Shown here piece after piece: positions 11,111-21,765 of a stretch of DNA of 64,000 bases. Positions within the stretch are counted from its first letter, which is position 1. Each line of letters begins with the position of its first letter. A program made the position numbers and the translations under genes. This DNA comes from Diphasiastrum complanatum (lineage: Eukaryota; Streptophyta; Lycopodiopsida; Lycopodiales; Lycopodiaceae): contig CM055107.1 of NCBI GenBank assembly GCA_029204225.1, positions 47,934,585-47,998,584 on the forward strand. The letters are read 5' to 3'. The notes under the pieces are model-generated. The model worked only from the letters and a program-made list of their open reading frames with translations, did not search any database and was not told the DNA's origin.

Positions 11111-11682
11111 TAGAGTAAATGTCTATATTGGTAAGTCGTCTTGCTCTAAAATCCAGAATTGTGTCTTTCAACAAGTTGTGAATTGGATAGACTCCCTATC
11201 CCCTTTGGGATAGCATGGGTTCGAATGCAAATTGCCCACACATATGAGGACATTCAAGAGTGAAATCTAAAATTGTGACCAAATTAAGTATTTGTTGAGA
11301 CAAAATAAATCAATTGGTATCATAACTAGCTTAGCCATAGGAAATGAAGCTGTAATTGAAATCACATATAAAAAATGCATCTCAATGGGAGAGGACATTG
11401 AATAGCTAATTCCGAGTTAAAAAATAATTATTTGAAGTGATTGATAATTTGATATAAAATTCCAAGTTGTCAACAACAAGTTCACCGAGCCGATCGATCT
11501 AAAATAGAATATTTCAAATCACTTTCAAGTGAGTACTAAATGTCCTTTTTCATGCAAATTCAGTGCTGGTAATAAATTGATCAAATTTTTGCTTCCACAA
11601 AGAGCATTTGGAAAACATCCCAGAATTTTTCTAGTGGAGGTTGAAATTAGCTTGTTTGTTTTCGACCATTGGAAATAGCTAG
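11111..11682. other. Intergenic or LTR-derived segment with tRNA-like B box
   Basis: No gene is visible. GGTTCGAATGC at 11218-11228 resembles the RNA polymerase III B box, and the copy at 43280-43290 is identical, but no clear A box or cloverleaf precedes it. A tRNA-derived SINE remnant is possible but unproven. The rest is AT-rich and shared with 43.19-43.75 kb. Confidence 0.3.
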
Positions 11683-12880
11683 TTGCCCTTGAGTGATGTT
11701 TTAAGCTATACTAGCTACACACGATACAAAGAGGAGAGATCACTTGTTTGTTTTCAACCATCAGAAGTAGCTAGTTGCCCTTGTGTGATGTTTAAAGTTA
11801 TACTAGGTACAGACGATATAGAGAGGGGGGAGATCACTAATCTTCAACAACACAATATTCAAGTACTTGTTATGCAAAATAAAACATTAATTGAAAGAAG
11901 TATGCGAGCTTGCAAGGTATGTATGATCATCTTTTATCTAAGAACTGTTTTTTGTACATGTTATGTATATACTTTTATAGTATGTTTCTTTTCAGACGAG
12001 CTCAAAAATGATGGCAATGTTGAGAGAAAAAAGATCTGGTGAGATTACCAAAAGATCACGTAAAAGTTAAGGTAACCAAAAGAAAGTTTGTTTGACTAAT
12101 TTAGATATTGTATTTTAAATGTATAGTTTTCAGAATATTGTGCATCAAACTTATTCGTAGAGCTTGTGTAAATGTTTGAATAGTAAGTGAGCTTTGGTTG
12201 AGATATTTTTTCATGGTTTAAATTTTACTCTGTATTTTGTTTGTGTATTTTGTAGGTGAATCACAGCCTGATTCAAAATCTGAAGAAAGAAAATTTTGAT
12301 GTTGCCAAAAACCTGCACGGTTCCAAGAAAGTCAAGGTTTTTTTTTTATTCTTAGAGCATCATCAAAAAAATTTCTTTCACATGTTTGTAGATTATAATT
12401 TACATGCCAACTTCTTTAAATAATGATTTTATCATTTATCAAAGTCATGACACGTGATTTAGTATAACGTTGAAGTTATTTAACATATGTCATGTTTGCA
12501 GTTTTTTTAGAATTTTGGATTAAAGCCTTGTAGAGTTTGTATTTCTATCAAATAGATCGTTTCATATGTGTGTTTCGAGTTGATTTGAATTTATGTTGTT
12601 TTGTCTTTGGATATCAGGCCCTCCATGAGCTTGATTATGGCTCTAAAAATCAGAATTCAAGTAATCAGACAATGGTATGAGATATTCAAATGTTCAGGAA
12701 GTTGCTCTTTTCTAAAATCGTGATTGATACTATATTTTGGCAATTAGTTTTAATGTGATTCTTTTGTAGGTGCGTGAGCCAGAAATATGTGAGCAAGATC
12801 AAGAGACCATTTTGATGAAGAATTTTAATGTCAAGACAGTAAACGAGTTTTATAAGAATCATGGCAACTATATTCATTAA
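11683..12880 (+). pseudogene. Spliced gene remnant, weakly shugoshin-like, copy 1
   Basis: Candidate phase-0 exons bounded by GT-AG: one ending at 11916, then 11996-about 12068 (which ends in a stop), 12256-12336 (27 codons), 12618-12674 (19 codons) and 12770-12880 (ending in TAA). The first exon contains RGEITNLQQHN and a later pair contains SKKVKALHELDYGSKNQ. These recall the basic GDITNLQ and KALQHELGCKN stretches of plant shugoshin, the centromere cohesion protector. That match is from memory and weak. The stop in the second exon argues that this copy is not functional. A near-identical copy lies at 43.75-44.80 kb and the last exon also occurs at the right window edge. Confidence 0.35.
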
Positions 12881-13110
12881 TCAAGTTTGTAATAGTCATA
12901 TGAGCGATCGTAGCTCAGCTAACATAAGAAAAAATATTGTGAATTATCTTGTAAAAGAAAAAAAAAGTCATGTTGCAGAAACACATACCTGGACAGTTAC
13001 AATTGACGATGTCCCGTTCTTTGTATCTACGAACTATTTTTCGTGAAAGACGTGGTTTGTAAGATGGATTTGACATTGATCAAAGATTACGATGCTTTTC
13101 TCTTCTTCTA

Positions 13111-13370
13111 GTGAGGAAAACTGTAGGAGAGGGCAAATTATCATCTGTTGCGGGCTACTGCGGTCTTCTTCACCAGGTCCATGCATCCAATTCATCAATG
13201 ATTTGGTTGTCAAATTCAAAAACGGCGCAAGGCATATGTTCACGTTATACACAACTGCATGGCTCCTCTAATTTGTGTTTGGCAACACCTACGGTGCCTT
13301 TTTGGAGCAATTCAACAATCCGAATTGTTATGGTATTTGATCAGTTCACCTTTGACTTGTAAAGTTCTTC
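13111..13370 (+). pseudogene. Conserved but unidentified exon-like frames
   Basis: Two overlapping plus-strand frames are open here. One contains RKTVGEGKLSSVAGYC and is also open in the right arm (62912-63316, minus). The other contains IQFINDLVVKFKNGARHMF followed by a stop and then FGNTYGAFLEQFNNP, which looks more protein-like but is interrupted. I do not recognise a family. It may be a decayed exon of a host gene carried within the inverted duplication. Confidence 0.25.
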
Positions 13371-13419
13371 GAACATTTTTGCTTCTTACTTGCCTATGTT
13401 TTTATAGAGTAAATATGTT

Positions 13420-13683
13420 GTGGTTATGTCCGAACCGCTTCATCGAGCAAAAAAATCAATACATTTTTGGGTCTACGTGTTTGTACGATTTCTGGCTGCT
13501 GTGCTTGATAGATTGAGGATAAGGTTCATTGGTTTGTTTGTAGAATTTGTCACAGAAAGATTTTTGTTTTGGTCGGCTGCTGCATACTGGGGAAATTTAG
13601 CGGAGGGTTTATGTGCGTGCCCTTCTCTAACCTCTGTCCAGATCATTCTGAGTACTTGTTCCGGGATCCATTCTATCCTCTGA
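13420..13683 (+). pseudogene. Unidentified hydrophobic frame conserved in both arms
   Basis: An 87-codon plus-strand frame with aromatic, hydrophobic stretches (FWVYVFVRFLAAVLDRL) that could form a membrane segment. The right arm has the same frame at 62569-62832 with a single residue difference. No family is recognised. The frame could be conserved only because the duplication is recent. Confidence 0.25.
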
Positions 13684-13699
13684 TGCAGCCAATGTGAAC

Positions 13700-13845
13700 T
13701 TTAATGAGTTCTGTTTTACAGGTGTAAAAACTTCATCTCTCCCATCAACGTCTTGGATTATATACAGTGAATACTTTGCCACATGGTTTGGAGTCTCTGA
13801 AGAAAGAAGGTATGAATGGCTACACACCCTGCGGTGACGTGCGAC
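13700..13845 (+). pseudogene. Exon-like frame ending TWFGVSEERRYEWL
   Basis: After a TTTTACAG acceptor-like site at about 13721, an open plus-strand frame contains TSWIIYSEYFATWFGVSEER and runs past a possible donor (AGGTATGA, 13828) to a stop at 13840. The composition is protein-like, but the antisense strand is also open (13627-13827), so the true strand is uncertain. It is conserved in the right arm at about 62410-62550. No family is recognised. Confidence 0.25.
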
Positions 13846-13848
13846 TTT

Positions 13849-13858
13849 CTACATATAC

Positions 13859-13890
<32 letters not shown>

Positions 13891-13903
13891 TTATATATAC
13901 AAT
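13849..13903. repeat. CATA/TA microsatellite
   Basis: A run of cata repeats followed by (ta)n and tata-rich sequence. The right-arm equivalent at about 62363-62400 is shorter, as expected for slippage. Confidence 0.9.
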
Positions 13904-14068
13904 TCTAGATAGATTGGAGTAAATCATTTGGGAAATTCATGGACTTACCTTTGCATGCAGTTGAAACTTTCAACTGCTGCACGATCAGCAGCTATAGTTG
14001 GGCTCACCTCGGTTCTGGTTTGCTTGCGAGCTTTTCAATAGTTTAAGTTGGAAATTTGTGTTGCCTAG

Positions 14069-14275
14069 GTGTGTTATTTTTTCAGAGAGAAGTTCTGCGG
14101 CGGCGTAGAAGCTTGGCACGCAATCCACCAACATCAAACTGCATCTAGCTATATTTCACGTGGAGGTAACACTCTTGCTTCTTTCGGCACTCTATCCACT
14201 ATATCTTCACATATCTGGTCCACTGTATCTGCTTCTTTCGGCACTCTGTCCACTGTATCTTCACATATCTAGTCT
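14069..14275 (+). pseudogene. Frame with an internal tandem repeat, conserved in both arms
   Basis: A 67-codon frame. Its second half contains a tandem repeat of about 51 bp giving SFGTLSTISSHIWSTV then SFGTLSTVSSHI. A donor-like GGTAACA at 14164 could end an exon after YISRG, in which case the repeat would be intronic. The inverted copy at 61990-62193 retains the whole frame and the repeat. No family is recognised. Confidence 0.25.
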
Positions 14276-14351
14276 AGATCGTTTGAGCTTTTCTTAATTT
14301 CTTGTATTCTCAAAAGCTAACTAAGACGAACAAACTTGGTGTTGAAATAGA

Positions 14352-14527
14352 ACATGAACTCAATTATTTATGACGACGGTAAAGCGAATGAGATTTGTTG
14401 CGGATATGTAGAAGACCAGAGCCTGTGCGACCGTCAGAGAAAACTTGTAGCTGAGCTTTCGGATTATGAGTTACCAAGTGCTAATAAGAATCCAGCCGAG
14501 GAGCCTGCTCCTGTCAGTCGACCTTAA
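14352..14527 (+). pseudogene. Possible C-terminal exon (YDDGKANEI frame)
   Basis: An open plus-strand frame of about 58 codons starting MNSIIYDDGKANEI and ending EPAPVSRP before TAA. The residue mix (charged, Pro-rich tail) looks like a protein C-terminus. The inverted arm keeps the frame at about 61745-61920 with a few replacements such as Cys to Trp, but its terminal stop has changed. Function unknown. Confidence 0.25.
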
Positions 14528-14841
14528 CATCTTCCTGCAAACCCACCGATGTCTATATTATTCTTAGATCTGATGCCTCCTCGACTGTTTCACAACATAC
14601 ATCTCAAGCGAGTGTTGAATAAGAATATTGTCCCTTCGTGCATCCTGATTCCTGTATCATTGACTGGATCGACACTATGTATCTACGCACACTAAATGAC
14701 ATGTCAAACCTTATATGCATATACTATCTATTTGGTAGAAACGGCAGCCTCCGGTTTTGTATTCCATTCTCATGAGAGGCATCTACATATCAATGTATCT
14801 CGCAAGCGCCAGAATGGCTTACTCTTCCAGATTTTTTGAGA

Positions 14842-15060
14842 TTAGCAGCTGTCTAACGGAATTTTACAACATAGCTTGAAGTAACTGGAGCGTGCTCTAT
14901 GTATTTGGTGCACGGGATGGTCATGCCTGCCGGCCTTGCTACTAGCTGCCAAGAGAGTTTTAACCACGGCTCGGACTCTCGAAGTCTTAATGACGATCGG
15001 TTTTTTTCTGGCAGCTCCAAAAGGTGGATGCAAATCTTTAATAAATTTTGCTATAGATAG
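14842..15060 (-). pseudogene. Basic frame with HPPFGAARKK, conserved in both arms
   Basis: A minus-strand frame starting near HPPFGAARKKPIVIKTSRVR, Arg/Lys-rich, followed by VVKTLLAASSKAG. In the right arm (plus strand, about 61255-61445) the frame is longer and continues through a different C-terminus to a stop, showing a frameshift between arms after the AAS..KAG stretch. The antisense frame is also open. No family is assigned. Confidence 0.25.
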
Positions 15061-15201
15061 CTGAACTGAATTAGATTGTTACGAATGAATAACTGAAATT
15101 TTATTTCTGTTGGCTTTAGCTGTAGCAGTCCAGCACTAATACTGTTTTCCGCATTTCACATTCGCTTGGTTGTGGACTAATGATCCTTCCTCAAATACAG
15201 C

Positions 15202-15441
15202 ATGGCTGCATGGTGCGTAAGGGATCCATTTCTAAATGACTTCCTTCAGCTTTGGAAAGCACATGTGGCTGCCCTACAATCGTTAATGTTGATGTTCGTA
15301 ATCGTCAATTTTTATGTGCACAAGAGTTCCGTATTGGCAATAGTTTATACACAAAAAAATGAATCAAACATCATGAAGCCCCTTGTAGGAAACAATGAGA
15401 GAGAGAGAGAGAGAGAAATTTATATAGGGATTTTTTCCTAA
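15202..15441 (+). pseudogene. MAAWCVRDPF frame conserved in both arms
   Basis: A 79-codon frame starting MAAWCVRDPFLNDFLQLW with a hydrophobic centre (LMLMFVIVNFYV). An acceptor-like ATACAG lies just before it. The frame is intact in the right arm (60865-61098, minus) with one replacement and a shorter (GA)n tract. The end of the frame lies in simple sequence, so the real gene, if any, stops earlier. Family not recognised. Confidence 0.25.
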
Positions 15442-15715
15442 AAGTTTTCCTATAAATTTCCCTGAATTGAAATGAACTAGGGAATTACTAGGAAAAGTGG
15501 CACAAACTTTTTTCCTATATAGGGATGATCATCTAGGGAATTTTTCCTAGATGATTTCCCTATATAGGTAAAATGTATGCATTTTTCCTAGATTTGCTTT
15601 CTAGGAAAAGAACCACTTTTCCTAGTATGCAAATTCCCTATATTAGTTCATTTTAATCTAGAGAAACTTCTTTTTTTTCCTATACAAGATTGTGTCTTAT
15701 TTTTCTTGTGTTGGG
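15395..15715. mobile_element. Foldback (MITE-like) element
   Basis: A segment built from repeated TTTTCCTA and TAGGGAAA words arranged as a long imperfect palindrome. The centre is at about 15541: arms 15514-15537 and 15546-15568 are almost perfect, and outer arms extend to roughly 15465 and 15680. One end reads tatttttcttgtgttg, whose complement resembles the CACTACAAGAAAA terminus of plant CACTA-type elements; the other end is a (GA)n tract. An inverted copy lies at 60595-60905. It has no coding capacity and could fold into a long hairpin if transcribed. Confidence 0.6.
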
Positions 15716-16170
15716 ACTGCAATACCTGCATTGAACCAATGAAAGATGAGTTAGTTATTTTAGAAATGTGATGAGAGTGAAAGTCAAACCACATGAATGT
15801 AGTGAAGTTAAAATATATTTTGATGCCATATATACCTCAAAATATTCATTTCAATCTATTCTCACTCCTTTCTCTTTCCAATAATTCGCGTAATGATTGC
15901 ATGTTGTTGGAATATGCACATTTATACTCCTCTTTCATTAGAGACCACGTAACGGTAGATTTCTACATAAACCGACATAATTGTGATAAAAATTCTTTAG
16001 AGGTGATTATCGGAATGTATTGGAGTAAATCTACAATTAGGTAGTGACGTCTGCAAAATTTACTGAAAGAACATCCTAATTGCCTTGAGATTCACACTAG
16101 TTGCCTCTATATTGCTATTGATAAATAGTAAAGCCATCCACTAACCTATCCAAGATCTATCATCTCTCAA
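15716..16170 (+). repeat. Anonymous repeat, also at 47.15-47.56 kb and 60.05-60.59 kb (inverted)
   Basis: It includes an 83-codon frame at 15793-16044 (MNVVKLKYILMPYIPQ...) that recurs with changes at 60257-60508 and 47275-47508 on the minus strand. The 47-kb copy, directly upstream of the GH9 gene, lacks the foldback element at the corresponding flank and about 24 bp in the middle. No domain is recognised and the frame is probably incidental. Confidence 0.6.
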
Positions 16171-17400
16171 TTATTCTCAATATAATCATTTACTCATAGT
16201 TAGTGTGATTCATCAACCACCCACCCTTCCTTATACTATTTAGAGCAAAGGATTTATGATGGTATTTTGGCAACTCAGGCTTGCCATCCTCACAAGCTAT
16301 TATATCTCTAACATATAGACATTTACTGTAAAGCTACCACATCTGATTCATCAAAGTATTTGGTTCTAGTGTTTTTTATGTGCAGTTTCTAAATTTATTT
16401 TCCTTGGGAGTGAACTGGTGTTGCTTTCTGAAAGTGACCACAATATCATCCCATACATCAGCACTCCAAATTGCATCCTTGAAAAATTATGATGGCACTC
16501 ATTTTCATAATATGTGAATAGGCCTATGAGAAACTACAATCTCTTAAGAGTGGCGCCCATATAAATCATTCAGAGCTTGAGAGTAACCAAAATGAAGAAT
16601 TGGAAGTGTTATATTCAAACCTAAAAAGACATGTACATATTTTTGGGAAAACTTGTACATGGGTTAGTATTTACATGACACGTGTTGCAACAACGTGGCC
16701 TTGGTAATTATGAAAACCTCGAAAACTAGACTTTTATAATACAAAAGTTGACAATCAATGTCTTCTCATAAAGAAGGTGATACAAAAATAGGCATCTAGC
16801 AGATCGAGTCCTAGTTGGAACCTGATTATAGATTGTGGTCTCTTTCTATATCTTTTTCTTGCTAAATCTTATTCTCTCCTAGGATTTTTCTCAACCATAT
16901 TGCTTCACCGAGTTGTGTTGATGAGGACCTTGTTCTCAACTTCTAAAAGGGGCCACACCACTATGTTATGCGTACTATCAGAAAATATGAGATTCTCATT
17001 TCCTACATGGAACATATACCTTTGATAGTCATGTTGCTTCCCTAGTCAATAATAGTGGTTCAACTTGCGCTACTTATTTTCACTAACATACAATGAACCA
17101 TTGAGATGTATTCTTGACATACCTCAAATTTTCAAATTTTCCTTTGTTGTCTTTCAATAATCTTGAGAAGAAGACATTGTGAGTTGACACACCAACCAAA
17201 AAAAGAGCTGATGTGTACTACTAATTGATGTACAAAGTGATATCCACAAGGGATGTAAAAATCCAACATAGGCAATTTAACATGAACCTTGATAGGTGTA
17301 TTCATTTGCTTGCATGCCTCCATATGGAACAGATTGAGCAATTTACTAACACGCGTAGTCTACGTAAGTCCAATACCTTGCTCCTTTAGCCGTATTTCAA
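16171..17400 (-). repeat. D-family repeat, copy 2 (inverted)
   Basis: Reverse complement of the 58.96-60.2 kb sequence and parallel to 50.93-52.6 kb. A short reverse-transcriptase remnant at 17132-17341 (MLNLFHMEACKQMNTPIKV) is the conserved segment that follows the YVDD region in Copia polymerases. It is followed by an abrupt join to the repeat's 3' end (FFGW). This is a Copia derivative with most of pol deleted. Confidence 0.6.
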
Positions 17401-17540
17401 CTTGCAAGCAGTAGTAAATAAGGTCAAGTCTGTGATATCAAACTAATTACATAGATCTGTTTTCACTACATTTAGCAAATATTTGATTATATGCTTTCAA
17501 ATTCAAATTATCAACATACATTACAATCAAACTGGTCTAG

Positions 17541-18687
17541 CTGATCTTCTGATCTTGTAGGTAATCCTTCTTTTAACCGATCAGGTATAGGTAGAATCTG
17601 AACTATGATTTGTCAATCATAATTCATCGAATTCTTTTCCTACACTCAATAAAAGAAGGTAACTACCAATGATTAGAAGAACTTTAAGTTCAGACTCATC
17701 TCTAGTCTAGCAAATACGGCCGACAAGTGACCAGCAGACGTCGAATCACGAATGTTCATAATGCCACTTTGGTAATCCGTAAAGCCAAAACAGATACTCA
17801 AATAATTACGTGGTCTTTACCCAAATAAACATAGTCGATTTGGTAAGATGGCCAATATTACCAAAATTCCACTATCTTGTTTATTCATCCAGGGTAATCT
17901 ACCAATCACAATCCTTTCTTATGGATTAGGTATATCCTAGAATCTGAGTTAAGATTCAACAATCCCAACTCTCCAAATTCCCAAAACCATACCATATCAT
18001 AAGAGTACATCATGAGAGTACATTACAATTCTTGAAAGACACATGAGTTGTTCCTGAAAGTCCTTTCCATGTGAAAAGTTCCAGACTTTCACAACTCACA
18101 CACAGTGCCAATATAAGGATTGTAATCTAAAAAATGCCCTTACTTTAGACATGGCAAAAAGTGTCATTCCGAAGTTAGGGTCTTAATCTAGAATACGTCT
18201 AGGTTTTCCTCTTAAGTTATAATCTATAATAACTTAAGGTTTACCAAAGCCTCATTACGAGAAGTTCTAACTTTTGGCAAATAACTATCCAACTCTCCTG
18301 AGTCTTTCAGGATAGCATTACATCCTTTCCGAACGGGAAGAGATAAGTCCAAAAGTTTTCAAGTATTGTATGCATACCCATCTGTAAATGAATCCAAAAT
18401 GATTCATAAATGTTGTGACTTATAGGCAATACATTTCAATAATAATATCATAAATAAGATTTCTAGTGTTGATTTTCCACAACTAGCTCAGAAGTAACGC
18501 TTCTGACTCGATTTGTTGTATCGGATTTAGAAAATATTTAAATGTCTCGGTGTGGTACCAAAACACCACATTTAACCTGATTCTAAATCAATTCTAGGTC
18601 AATAAGCAATTCTCAATGAGAAACTACTATAACCCAGCGAGAAATTGTCTTAAACACAATTCTCATCGATATGCCTATGTACCAACA
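17541..18687. other. Unannotated AT-rich segment
   Basis: Contains no open frame of note, no match to other parts of this window and no clear repeat. Phrases such as gaatctgaactatgatttg and gaatctgagttaagattcaac suggest internal divergence from a short repeat. It may be part of an older element into which the Copia at 18.7 kb inserted, but nothing confirms this. Confidence 0.4.
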
Positions 18688-19302
18688 ACAACATGTACTT
18701 GTGATCTCCTAAGGTGTGTAGATGCACCAAGATCAAGACTAGATTGAGATTCAAGATATATCTTTGATTCTATGGCAAAAACACACTACTACATGCATTC
18801 AATCACTTCCAACTCTCAGAAGTGTTCCAAAAATAATCTAAGTAAAAACAAGCTGCTCTCCTCGAGTAAAAAATAAAAAATCATCATGAGCTCTCGGGTA
18901 GAGAGAAAGCTAGAAAACCAATTACTCACAAAATCCACTCAATCTCAAAATCAATTAGATCCAAATGAGAAGTACAATGATACTAGTAGATCCACGAGCA
19001 ACCACTATGCTTAACTATGATTGGCAAACCTCAAATTCGATTGGACCCCTCAAGGTTCCACCTCTAAATCCTATTGGACCTCTTAAATTTCATGAAACAA
19101 AAGTATTACACTTGTCTACACTCTAATTGGCATGAGTTTTGCCTCTTACTCTATTTTGGCTAAATAGTGGCATTACAAGTGGAAATGAGTAATTTGCCAT
19201 CTATGCCAAATTTGGTCCTATCAACATCCTACACCTAGATGCTTGATATAAAAACATAAGACCCCTATATCTAACATAGATAATCTTTTTCAATTCTTCA
19301 CA
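18688..19302 (-). repeat. 3' LTR of the Copia element
   Basis: Shares acaacatgtacttgtgatc through ttcttcaca with the right LTR. The plus-strand end CACA at 19302 is followed by ctcctcctaaaaaatt, a polypurine tract on the coding strand. Differences from the partner are a segment of about 75 bp present only here (around 18800-18880) and fewer copies of the attggacc minisatellite. Confidence 0.85.
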
Positions 19303-19318
19303 CTCCTCCTAAAAAATT
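19303..19318 (-). other. Polypurine tract of the Copia element
   Basis: The coding strand reads aattttttaggaggag immediately before the LTR start TGTGAAGAA. This is the usual position and composition of the plus-strand primer. Confidence 0.7.
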
Positions 19319-19320
19319 AT

Positions 19321-21765
19321 CTATGAAGATTTGAGCATTGATCTTGATATAAGTCCAAGATTAGATCTATGCTTGATGAAAGCACTGTTGCTCAAAGGCT
19401 TGGTGAGTAGATCGGCAATACAAGAGGCCGAGTTGACATGCTCCAAATAGATTTCGCCTCCTCTCACAAAATGGTGTGGCACTTCTATATGCTTGCTTCT
19501 TGCATGAAATATGGGACTATTGGCAAGAGCTTGGGCCGAGATATTATCACACTTGATGATTGGTAGATCATATTCCTTGATGCACTTTAGCTCCAATAAT
19601 AATCTCTTGATCCAAAGCACCTCTTTGGTGGTTGTAGTGAGTGCTTTGTACTCGGTCTCACATGAAGAGAGAGATATAGTATCTTGCTTTTTGGAAAGCC
19701 AAGATATTAGATTGCTTCCAAGAAAGATAGTGTATGCACTAATAGACTTTCGATCCATCTTGTCACTCGCAAATTCTGAATCCGAGTAGCTAACAATGGA
19801 TAGATCTTCACTTTTATAAAGTAGACCATAATCACAAGATGAAGATACATATCTTAGAATCCTCTTGGCCATCTTCCAATGATGAATCATAGAATCTTGC
19901 ATAAATTGACTCAATTTCTGCACACAAAAACTTATATCGGGCCTAGTAATGGTAAGCCAAATCAAGGAGCCTACAAGACTCCTAAAAAGTGTGATATCCT
20001 CAAAGGATCTTTCATCACCTTTATTAGGATCTTTTACAATTTGCTCCATTGCAGTATCTATGCTCTTAGAATTTTCCATATGGAATTTATTCAACATAGA
20101 GTGAGCATATCTAGATTGGCATATAAAAATATGATCTTCATAAAAATCAATCTCTAGGCCTAGGATGTAATGTATTTGTCCTAGATCTTGCATCTTAATC
20201 TCACATCCAAGTGCTAGCTTAGTTTCATCAACTAGCTTGATACAACTTCCACAAAGAATAAGGTCATCAACATAAATTAGAAGAATGACAATATTACTAT
20301 CAACAAACTTTAGATACATGGAAAGATCATAGTCACAAAGAGTAAATCCTAGTGAGATAAGGAAAGAATTAAGTCTTGAATACCATGATCTTGGTGCTTG
20401 CTTGAGTCCATAAAGACTTTTGAAGAGCAAGCACACTTTGAGCTCATCCTTGATGAATCCTTGAGGTTGTTCCATATAGATCTCCTCCTCAAGATAACCA
20501 TTTAAAAAATCATTGGATACATCTAATTGGAACACCTTCCACTTAAAGAAACAGGCAAGAGAAATAAGAATTCTTATTGTCACCATCTTTGCAATGTGTG
20601 CAAAGGTCTCCTCATAATCAAGGCCATGGATTTGAGCAAATCCTTTGGCACATAATCTTGCTTTGTACTTGTTGATGGTGCCATCTTGATTGTACTTGAT
20701 CCGAAATAACCATTTGCAATCAATCACATGCTTGTTGGATGGAGGATCCACAAGCTCCCAAGTATTGTTGGTGATCAATTCATCATACTCTTGCTTCATG
20801 GCATCATACCACTCCTTGGTATTGAGTGCCTCCTGTACATTCTTTGGCTCTTCATGAGAGACATAAAAAACATAATTAGTGGAATCAAGATCCACGTGTT
20901 TGCCTTTGTCAACATATGAGAGCCTCTTAGGCTCAGATCCATCTCTCGTGGATCTTCTTGGTGAGAAAATCCAAGGAGAGTCTTCTTCAATTCTCGACCC
21001 CATCACATCATAATTGTCTTCAAAATCAATAATAGGTGATGCATCCATAGACTTCTTGATCTCAGCCTCTTCAAAAGATGAATGTTGATCTTCATGAAAG
21101 ACAACATCTCTACTTTCAATAACTTGAGAAATAGAGAGTACAAAGACTCTATAGGCCTTTTTGGTGGATGAGTATCCAACCATGATCCCTTTGCATGCAC
21201 TAGGATCTTCCTTATTCCTTGTTTCCAAGGGAATATGGGCAAAGCATATGCATCCAAAAACTCTAAGGTGATCAACCTTAGGCTTCTTCAAATATAAGAT
21301 TTCATATGGTGACTTACCTCCAAAAGCTATATGTGGGAGTCTATTGCAAAGATAATTTGCACAATTAATGGCTTCTCCCCAAAAATGTTTGGGCAAAGAT
21401 GTCTCAATTCTCATAGATTTTGCAAATTCACATAGAGATCTATTCTTTCTCTCGGCCACTCCATTTTGAGATGGAGAATAGGCACAAGTGAACCCTTTTT
21501 TAATGCCTCCAAGCTCACAAAAATCATGAAATTTATTGGAGATATATTCACCACCTCCATTACATCTAAGAGATTTAATCTTGAATGAGAATTGCTTCTC
21601 TACATAAGCTTTGAAAATAAGGAAATGATCAAGCACCATAGATTTAGAAGCAAGAAGATATATCCAAGTGAATCTTGTGAAATCATCAATGAAAGCAACA
21701 AAACAAGTGGCTCCTCCCTTGCTTATAGTTGATGAGAAATGCACATCCGAGTGGATTAGCTCCAA
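19321..21765 (-). pseudogene. Copia pol: integrase, reverse transcriptase, RNase H
   Basis: An 814-codon frame. Integrase core comes first (HSDVHFSS, FIDDFTRFTWIY, ENGVAERKN-like PSQNGVAERKNRSLCEF), then the GYSSTKKAYRV region, and reverse transcriptase from about residue 300 with IDCKWLFRIKYN, QLDVSNDFLNGYLEEEIYM, YGLKQAPRSWY and YVDDLILCG (near 20270). RNase H follows with YSDSEFASDKMDRKS and SSCETEYKAL. The integrase second acidic site normally reads SDNGGE and here reads CNGGGE, so the catalytic Asp appears lost. The frame is separated from the gag part by frameshifts. It should be read as one decayed polyprotein with the two upstream ORFs. Confidence 0.9.

Larger units (their letters stand above)
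12675..17540 (+). repeat. Left arm of a large inverted duplication
   Basis: This stretch matches the reverse complement of about 58790-64000. The window's last bases (gtatgagatattcaaatg reversed) correspond to 12675, so the right arm continues beyond the window. Shared landmarks in reverse order are the gene-remnant last exon, several short frames at 13.1-15.4 kb, a TA/CATA microsatellite, the foldback element at 15.4-15.7 kb and D-family sequence to 17.5 kb. The arms differ by substitutions and small indels, so they are diverged rather than an assembly mirror artefact. Confidence 0.85.

Noticed and set aside
13627-13827. Minus-strand gene with YIIQDVDGRDEVFTPV
   Set aside because: Open in both arms, but so is the opposite strand with splice-like sites; no family recognised, so it was not listed as a separate gene.
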